From the NCBI GenBank assembly GCA_902478985.1, contig CABSNH010000049.1, positions 1-10,476 of the forward strand: 10,476 nucleotides of DNA. Reading direction: 5' to 3'. Below the pieces are notes generated by a model. It had not been told where the DNA came from. It ran no database searches and saw only the letters and a list, made by a program, of their open reading frames with translations. The first letter of the stretch is position 1, and every line of letters begins with the position of its first letter. Positions 6,736 through 10,476 of this stretch are shown piece by piece. The translations under genes and the position numbers were made by a program. Source of the stretch: an uncultured Collinsella sp. (GTDB lineage: Bacteria; Actinomycetota; Coriobacteriia; Coriobacteriales; Coriobacteriaceae).

Positions 6736-7422
6736 TTACGCCTCAAGCGCAGCCTTGAACCAACTTGTAATACTCGTGGGGTGCGTAATGGCAGTGCCCA
6801 CGACAACGGCCCAGGCGCCCGCATCAATCGCGGCGCGGGCCTCCTCGGGCGTGTGCACGCGGCCCTCGCAGATGATGGGAAGACCGGGGAATTCCTCGGT
6901 CGCCTGACGCAGAAGCGGCAGATCGGGGCCATCGGCCATGGTGCAGTCGATAGCGGCAACGCCATGAGAAAGCGTGGTGGACACCAGGTCGAAGCCCATG
7001 TCGACAGCACGACGAATATCCTCGATGGTGGCACAGTCGGCCATCAGGAGCACGCCCTCCTCGTGCAGCGGACGGAAGGTGTCCTCGACGGTCTTGCCAT
7101 CGGGACGCGGGCGATCAGTGGCGTCAATCGCCACGATATCGGCACCCGCAGCAACGCAGGCGCGAGCGTGACGCAGCGTCGGCGTGATGTAAACGCCCTC
7201 GTGCCCATCCTTCCACAAGCCGATGACGGGGACCTCGCAGCGGCCCTTAATGGCGGCGATGTCGGCAAGGCCCTGGCAGCGAATGGCGGCGGCGCCGCCG
7301 AGCTCGCAAGCGCGAGACATTTGAGCCATGGTCTCGGGCGTGCGAAGCGGCTCGCCCATATACGCCTGAACGCTCACGACGAGCTTGCCCTTCAGGGATT
7401 GAATCAAAGGATCGACGGTCAT
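6736..7422 (-). CDS. nanE: N-acetylmannosamine-6-phosphate 2-epimerase
   Basis: NanE is a cytosolic TIM-barrel epimerase converting ManNAc-6-phosphate to GlcNAc-6-phosphate, the last dedicated step of sialic acid catabolism before NagA/NagB. The product is 228 residues, a normal length. Visible are VVSVQA near the start, GGAAAIR (42-48), the catalytic-lysine segment GLWKDG (Lys71) leading to VYITPT, IDATDRPRPDG, TTLSHG, and the catalytic Glu in CEGRVHTPEEA followed by VVGTAITHP. The loop after the lysine (DGHEG) is unlike the RDYPDS-type loop of many enteric and Firmicute NanE proteins. ATG at 7422 gives the family-like start MTVDPLIQSLKGKLVVS; the longer form from 7461 would begin inside the upstream structured region. 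The ribosome binding site is a weak AAAGG about 12 nt upstream. A terminator follows the gene. Confidence 0.93.
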   Translation of the reverse strand: MTVDPLIQSLKGKLVVSVQAYMGEPLRTPETMAQMSRACELGGAAAIRCQGLADIAAIKGRCEVPVIGLWKDGHEGVYITPTLRHARACVAAGADIVAIDATDRPRPDGKTVEDTFRPLHEEGVLLMADCATIEDIRRAVDMGFDLVSTTLSHGVAAIDCTMADGPDLPLLRQATEEFPGLPIICEGRVHTPEEARAAIDAGAWAVVVGTAITHPTSITSWFKAALEA

Positions 7423-7447
7423 GTTCGACTCAACCTTTCTCAAAACA

Positions 7448-7545
7448 GCCTTCTGAGACACCGCACCTTGACGTTCAAACCGTCGCTCGCGTACCGAAGT
7501 ACGCTTCGCTCCTCTTTCACGTCAATCTGCGGCACCTCAGAAGGC
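7448..7545 (-). ncRNA. structured intergenic RNA element capped by a UUCG tetraloop, between the ROK kinase and nanE
   Basis: Read on the minus strand, the outer stem GCCTTCTGAG / CTCAGAAGGC (7536-7545 with 7448-7457) is perfect. It continues through three G-U wobbles, then CCGCA/TGCGG, a 2x2 loop, and TTGACGT/ACGTCAA. After a 14x14-nt internal loop comes GCGTAC-TTCG-GTACGC, a perfect hairpin with a UUCG tetraloop. A TGTTTT follows the outer stem, so it could act as a weak terminator or an mRNA processing/stability element. The three wobbles would be A-C mismatches in the opposite strand, which argues for function in the minus-strand transcript. No known RNA family is recognised. Confidence 0.6.
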
Positions 7546-7562
7546 GCACTTGGTAGTTATGT

Positions 7563-8528
7563 TTACTTCAACGATGCAAGAAGGTGTTCGGCGGCACCGA
7601 TGAGCGGAGCATCGCCCTCCAGAGAACCGATGAGGATCGGCGTGTCCTGAAGCGGATCGAGCGCCTGGCTGGCATAGCCCTCGTGCACCGAATCCTTCCA
7701 CGTCTGTGAACGCCAATCGGGACCTTGGTGAATCACGCCGCCCGAAAGCACGATGACCTCAGGGTCCAGGATGTTAGCGAGCGAGCCCAAGCTGGCGCCC
7801 AGCGCAAAGCCGGCGTCATGGATGACCTCGGTCGCCTTTGCGTCGCCCGCACGGCACAGGTCGTTCACATCGCGACCGACCGAAGGACGGCTGGGGTCGA
7901 CGCGACCAAAGCGCTCATCGTACATACGACCAATGGAAGTGCCCGAAGCAACCGACTCAAGATGGCCAGAACGTCCGCAGGCGCAGGGAATGCCGGCGGC
8001 AGCCGAGCACTCGATGTGGCCCATATGACCGGCAGCACCATGGAAGCCCTGCATCACGCGGCCGTTCTCGACATATGCGCCGCCGATGCCCGTGCCGATG
8101 CCCAGGCACAAGACGGAGAACTTGCCCTTGCCGACGCCCCAGTGGGCCTCGCCCAGAGCATGAGCCTGCACGTCGCCCACAACGGCAACGGGGAGACCAA
8201 GGTCCTCGCGCAGACGCGGCCCCAACTGAACGCCGGACCAGCCGGGCATAATCTCGTTGGCATACGCGATGGCACCCGTCTTGGGATCGACGACGCCTGC
8301 GGCACCAATACCGACACCGAGGACCTCGACATCGGGATTCGCCTCAAGAGCAGCCTTGATGGACGCCTCGATACGTTGGAAGACTGCTTCGCCACCCTCC
8401 TGGGCCTCGGTGGGAACCTCAGCCTCAAAAACGGGATGGGGCACACCGCCGTCAGCCGGATACTCCATGATGGCAGTCGCGATCTTAGTTCCGCCGATAT
8501 CGACAGAGCAGACGTACTTGTTCTCCAT
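7563..8528 (-). CDS. ROK family sugar kinase, probable N-acetylmannosamine kinase
   Basis: ROK kinases phosphorylate hexoses or N-acetylhexosamines with ATP in the cytosol. Between a NanA-type lyase and NanE, the expected step is ManNAc to ManNAc-6-phosphate (NanK role); glucokinase or GlcNAc kinase remain possible. The product is 321 residues. The phosphate motif DIGGTK is at 10-15, the probable catalytic base is Asp119 in VGDVQAHALGE, GIGTGIGG is at 133-140, and the ROK zinc motif region CACGRSGHLE is at 182-191. There is no N-terminal DNA-binding domain, so it is a kinase rather than a NagC-type repressor. Two positions differ from the family consensus: the Glu of ExGH is His168, and the last zinc Cys is His189. 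ATG at 8528 has AAGGAG 6 nt upstream; an in-frame codon at 8555 lacks support. Confidence 0.9.
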   Translation of the reverse strand: MENKYVCSVDIGGTKIATAIMEYPADGGVPHPVFEAEVPTEAQEGGEAVFQRIEASIKAALEANPDVEVLGVGIGAAGVVDPKTGAIAYANEIMPGWSGVQLGPRLREDLGLPVAVVGDVQAHALGEAHWGVGKGKFSVLCLGIGTGIGGAYVENGRVMQGFHGAAGHMGHIECSAAAGIPCACGRSGHLESVASGTSIGRMYDERFGRVDPSRPSVGRDVNDLCRAGDAKATEVIHDAGFALGASLGSLANILDPEVIVLSGGVIHQGPDWRSQTWKDSVHEGYASQALDPLQDTPILIGSLEGDAPLIGAAEHLLASLK

Positions 8529-8533
8529 GTCGT

Positions 8534-8546
8534 TCTCCTTCGGAGA
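8534..8546 (-). promoter_or_regulatory. small hairpin covering the ROK kinase ribosome binding site
   Basis: TCTCC-GAA-GGAGA on the minus strand is a perfect 5-bp stem with a 3-nt loop, and its 3' arm is the Shine-Dalgarno sequence of the ROK kinase. It could lower translation initiation unless melted or bound. The stem is short, so the effect would be modest. Confidence 0.35.
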
Positions 8547-8596
8547 CAAAAACAACTACAGGAAATGCGCCGTCAGGCTAGCCGTCACAGCGCGGT

Positions 8597-8702
8597 AAAG
8601 GTTTTCCAGGTGCCCGAGATCGCCGAGAAACCGTGCGGCCATTGACCTAATGGGTCATGGCCGCACGGTTGAACGGCGAGGTCGGGTGCCTGGGAAAGCT
8701 TT
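8597..8702. repeat. long imperfect palindrome between the lyase and the ROK kinase
   Basis: The arms begin AAAG...CTTT and include CCAGG/CCTGG, CCCGA/TCGGG, CGCCG/CGGCG, a perfect 13-bp AACCGTGCGGCCA / TGGCCGCACGGTT (8629-8641 with 8658-8670) and TGACC/GGTCA around the 5-nt loop TAATG. The element reaches into the stop codon of the upstream lyase gene. No U tract follows it on either strand, so it is not an ordinary terminator. Three extra pairs are G-U wobbles only if read on the plus strand, opposite to the genes. It may be a REP/MITE-like palindrome or an mRNA 3'-end stabiliser. Confidence 0.7.
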
Positions 8703-9621
8703 AAAGGAGACCGTTGTCCTGGAGGACCTTGCGAATCGCCTCGACGTTCTCGCCGGTCATGGCCTTCACCGGGCGCGGCATGGTCGGGCTGTCGAAGATG
8801 CCCATGAGGTTCATAGCGGTCTTGAAGGCGCCAACGCCACCGGCATAGCCCTGGACGCCCGAGGTGACATCCCAGATATGGGAGATCTCGTTGAGGCGAT
8901 CCTGCTCGGCCTTGACGGTAGCCCAGTCGCCGGCCTGAGCGGCCTTCCACTGACGCACATAGCCCTCGGGCTCCACGTTGGCGAGACCCGGAACGGAACC
9001 GTCGGCGCCGCCAAGGTAAGCACCGTCGACAACAACCTCGTGACCGGTGAGGATGCTCATCGGGTGGCCGTTCTTCTCGTTCTCCTGAACGAGGTAGCGG
9101 AACGAGATGTCATCACCCGAGGAATCCTTAACGCCGGCCAGGACGCCCTCGGCGCCGAGCTTGGCAAGGAGCTTCCAGGGGAGCTTGGTGTGGACGCACA
9201 CGGGGATGTCGTAGGCGAAGATGGGCAGGTCGAGTTCCTCGTGAAGGATGCGGAAGTGCTCCTCGACCTCAGTCATGCCCTGCAGGGCATAGAACGGGCA
9301 GGTGGCGACGAGCGCATCGGCGCCCAGCTCCTGGGCGACCTTGCCGTGCTCGATCATGCGCTCGGTCTCGGTGTCGATGATGCCGACCAGAACGGGAACG
9401 CGGTGGTCGACGATGCGCACGGCCTCGGCGACAATCTGGCGACGGCGCTCGTCGGTGGAGAAGACGACCTCGCCCGAAGAGCCCAGGAAGAACAGGCCAT
9501 CAACGCCGGCATCGATCATGCGGTTGATGCTGCGCTCAAAGGAGGCAACATCGAGCTGGTGGTCTTCGGTATCGGGAACAACGACGGGAGGGATAACGCC
9601 GGTGAATTTCTGAGTTGCCAC
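8701..9621 (-). CDS. nanA: DapA/NanA family class I lyase, probable N-acetylneuraminate lyase
   Basis: This TIM-barrel lyase would cleave N-acetylneuraminate to ManNAc and pyruvate through a lysine Schiff base. The product is 306 residues. The pyruvate-binding GSSGE motif is at 47-51, the catalytic Tyr137 is in YDIP and the Schiff-base Lys165 in GVKDSSGD, the same Tyr/Lys numbering as E. coli NanA. It lacks the Arg that follows the YNVP motif in true DapA, which argues against lysine biosynthesis. Glu is kept at the position I align with E. coli Glu192, but the preceding Asp191 position is His and the Ser208 region differs, so another 2-keto-sugar acid is possible. The start is GTG at 9621 with AAGGAG 6 nt upstream; extending to 9705 would overlap the upstream gene. 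Neighbouring ROK kinase and nanE support the sialic acid role. Confidence 0.75.
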   Translation of the reverse strand: MATQKFTGVIPPVVVPDTEDHQLDVASFERSINRMIDAGVDGLFFLGSSGEVVFSTDERRRQIVAEAVRIVDHRVPVLVGIIDTETERMIEHGKVAQELGADALVATCPFYALQGMTEVEEHFRILHEELDLPIFAYDIPVCVHTKLPWKLLAKLGAEGVLAGVKDSSGDDISFRYLVQENEKNGHPMSILTGHEVVVDGAYLGGADGSVPGLANVEPEGYVRQWKAAQAGDWATVKAEQDRLNEISHIWDVTSGVQGYAGGVGAFKTAMNLMGIFDSPTMPRPVKAMTGENVEAIRKVLQDNGLL

Positions 9622-9642
9622 AAGAATCTCCTTAGTTGTCTG

Positions 9643-9665
9643 GCGGGCGGCCCTATGCCGCCCAC
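9643..9665 (-). repeat. hairpin in the short gap upstream of the lyase
   Basis: On the minus strand GGGCGGC-ATAGG-GCCGCCC is a perfect 7-bp stem with a 5-nt loop, extendable to 9 bp with one wobble. It occupies the 68-nt gap between the hydrolase stop and the lyase GTG, about 13 nt before the lyase ribosome binding site. No U tract follows, so it looks like a stability or processing element rather than a terminator. Confidence 0.5.
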
Positions 9666-9689
9666 TCTTGTTGGCAGTGTCCAGGCCGC

Positions 9690-10476
9690 CTAGGCCAAAG
9701 AACACGGATAGAACGTTTGGTTAAAGAAGTCGACGACTTCGTTTTCGAACGCATTGATGCGCTCATGAGCGTATTTGGCATAGATGATATGCCTCCGGTC
9801 ACACTCAAGACCGTTGAATACGGCAAACTGGCCCTTGGGATCGCTCACGGCATCCATAAGCGATGTGCCCATGAGCACCGATCCGCGCACCCGAGACGAC
9901 AGAGCCTCGAGGCCACCGGGGATTGGATTGGCAACCGCCGTGCAGGCAAGGCCCCGCTCGTCCAGAGCGGAAACCGCCAGCGCGACGCCGCCGCCAAGGC
10001 CCTCGCCCCACGCAAAAATGCGGTCGGGGTCCATGCCATCAAGATTGCGCGCGACCTTCGCCATCGCGCAACCCCAACGGACGCGCTCGACAAAAGCGGG
10101 TGAAGCAATCCCCCGCTGCAGGTCGTCCGCACCAGCAACATCGTCATCCAGCGCGAGGACGGCATACCCCATGGCGGCAAATCTCGTCATGTGATGCCAG
10201 CCGCGCACAGGCCGATTGATGTCATGGAACATCAGGCACAGCGGCACGCGCTCAGATACTCGGGCACGACCGACAGGCTCAATCAAACGAGCGTGGACCG
10301 CATCGTCACCGAGCTTAAAGGAAACCTCCGAGTAACGGGCGCAGGGGTTAACAAAGTCAATTGTCGTAATGGCCAGGCCTTGAATCTCAAGATTCGAAGC
10401 GCATGTCTCTAAATCAGAAACATCTGCTTGGACATCACCGTGCCAGTCCCGATATTCTGCGAGCCTTGACGAAACC
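9690..10476 (-). CDS. acetyl-xylan-esterase-like alpha/beta hydrolase, partial (5' end outside window), catalytic Ser position is Gly
   Basis: The reading frame is open from the window edge to a TAG at 9690-9692, giving 261 visible residues. It resembles the AXE1 / cephalosporin-C deacetylase family: SRLAEYRDWHGDV near the N-terminus, a core LCLMFHDI...GW, GYAVLALDDD, DPDRIFAWGEGLGGG, VLMGTSLMDAVSDP and YAKYAHERINAF. In the family the nucleophile motif is GxSQGGG; here it reads GEGLGGG, with Gly at the Ser position (codon at 9999-10001, GGC). The Asp (LMDAVS) and His (AHERI) positions are kept. The regions between the core strands look shorter than in about 320-residue relatives. Esterases of this family occur in some sialic-acid loci, where removal of O-acetyl groups has been proposed; this copy is probably inactive as a serine esterase or uses another mechanism. 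An internal TTG at 10286 is not the start. Confidence 0.75.
   Translation of the reverse strand, partial: VSSRLAEYRDWHGDVQADVSDLETCASNLEIQGLAITTIDFVNPCARYSEVSFKLGDDAVHARLIEPVGRARVSERVPLCLMFHDINRPVRGWHHMTRFAAMGYAVLALDDDVAGADDLQRGIASPAFVERVRWGCAMAKVARNLDGMDPDRIFAWGEGLGGGVALAVSALDERGLACTAVANPIPGGLEALSSRVRGSVLMGTSLMDAVSDPKGQFAVFNGLECDRRHIIYAKYAHERINAFENEVVDFFNQTFYPCSLA

Noticed and set aside
7563..8528. ROK protein as a NagC/XylR-type repressor
   Set aside because: There is no N-terminal helix-turn-helix; the protein starts directly at the phosphate-binding DIGGTK motif.
8569..8587. Direct repeat of GCCGTCA in the ROK leader as a CRISPR or iteron element
   Set aside because: Only two 7-nt copies 12 nt apart, no array and no spacer regularity.
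8701..9621. Calling the lyase 4-hydroxy-tetrahydrodipicolinate synthase (dapA)
   Set aside because: The Arg following the YNVP motif of true DapA is missing, and the neighbours are a sugar kinase and nanE rather than lysine genes.
9690..10286. Starting the hydrolase at an internal TTG (10286)
   Set aside because: The frame stays open to the window edge and the upstream residues continue the esterase-family N-terminal region, so the true start lies outside.

Overview
The window is a dense, GC-rich bacterial chromosome segment in which every supportable gene lies on the minus strand, so transcription runs from high to low coordinates. The paired whiA-rapZ genes, a gap-pgk-tpiA-gpmI glycolytic cluster, an Arg-type Walker A in RapZ and the protein sequence style suggest a gut actinobacterium of the Coriobacteriia, probably Collinsella-like. 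That placement is an inference from sequence style, not a database match.

Layout in transcription order. (1) 10476-6736: an amino-sugar / sialic-acid type cluster. It holds a partial acetyl-xylan-esterase-like alpha/beta hydrolase (its catalytic Ser position reads Gly), a DapA/NanA-family lyase, a ROK sugar kinase and NanE. Together the last three can form the route Neu5Ac -> ManNAc -> ManNAc-6-P -> GlcNAc-6-P. No transporter, sialidase, nagA or nagB falls in the window. (2) 6637-4781: rapZ and whiA, tightly coupled, without the yvcK gene that often sits between them. (3) 4587-1: gap, then pgk, tpiA and gpmI (cut by the window edge), covering glycolysis from triose-phosphate interconversion to 2-phosphoglycerate.

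The less ordinary content is between the genes. Every gap in the nan-type cluster holds a strong inverted repeat: a 9-bp hairpin before the lyase, a roughly 106-nt imperfect palindrome after it, and a roughly 98-nt UUCG-capped structure before nanE whose extra pairs are G-U wobbles only in the transcribed strand. An intrinsic terminator after nanE runs straight into the rapZ ribosome binding site. The gap promoter region carries two operator-like palindromes and a leader hairpin, and an intrinsic terminator separates gap from pgk-tpiA-gpmI.

No tRNA, rRNA, CRISPR, IS element or tandem repeat array was seen. No gene-free stretch exceeds 300 bases; the longest is 193 bases (4588-4780).
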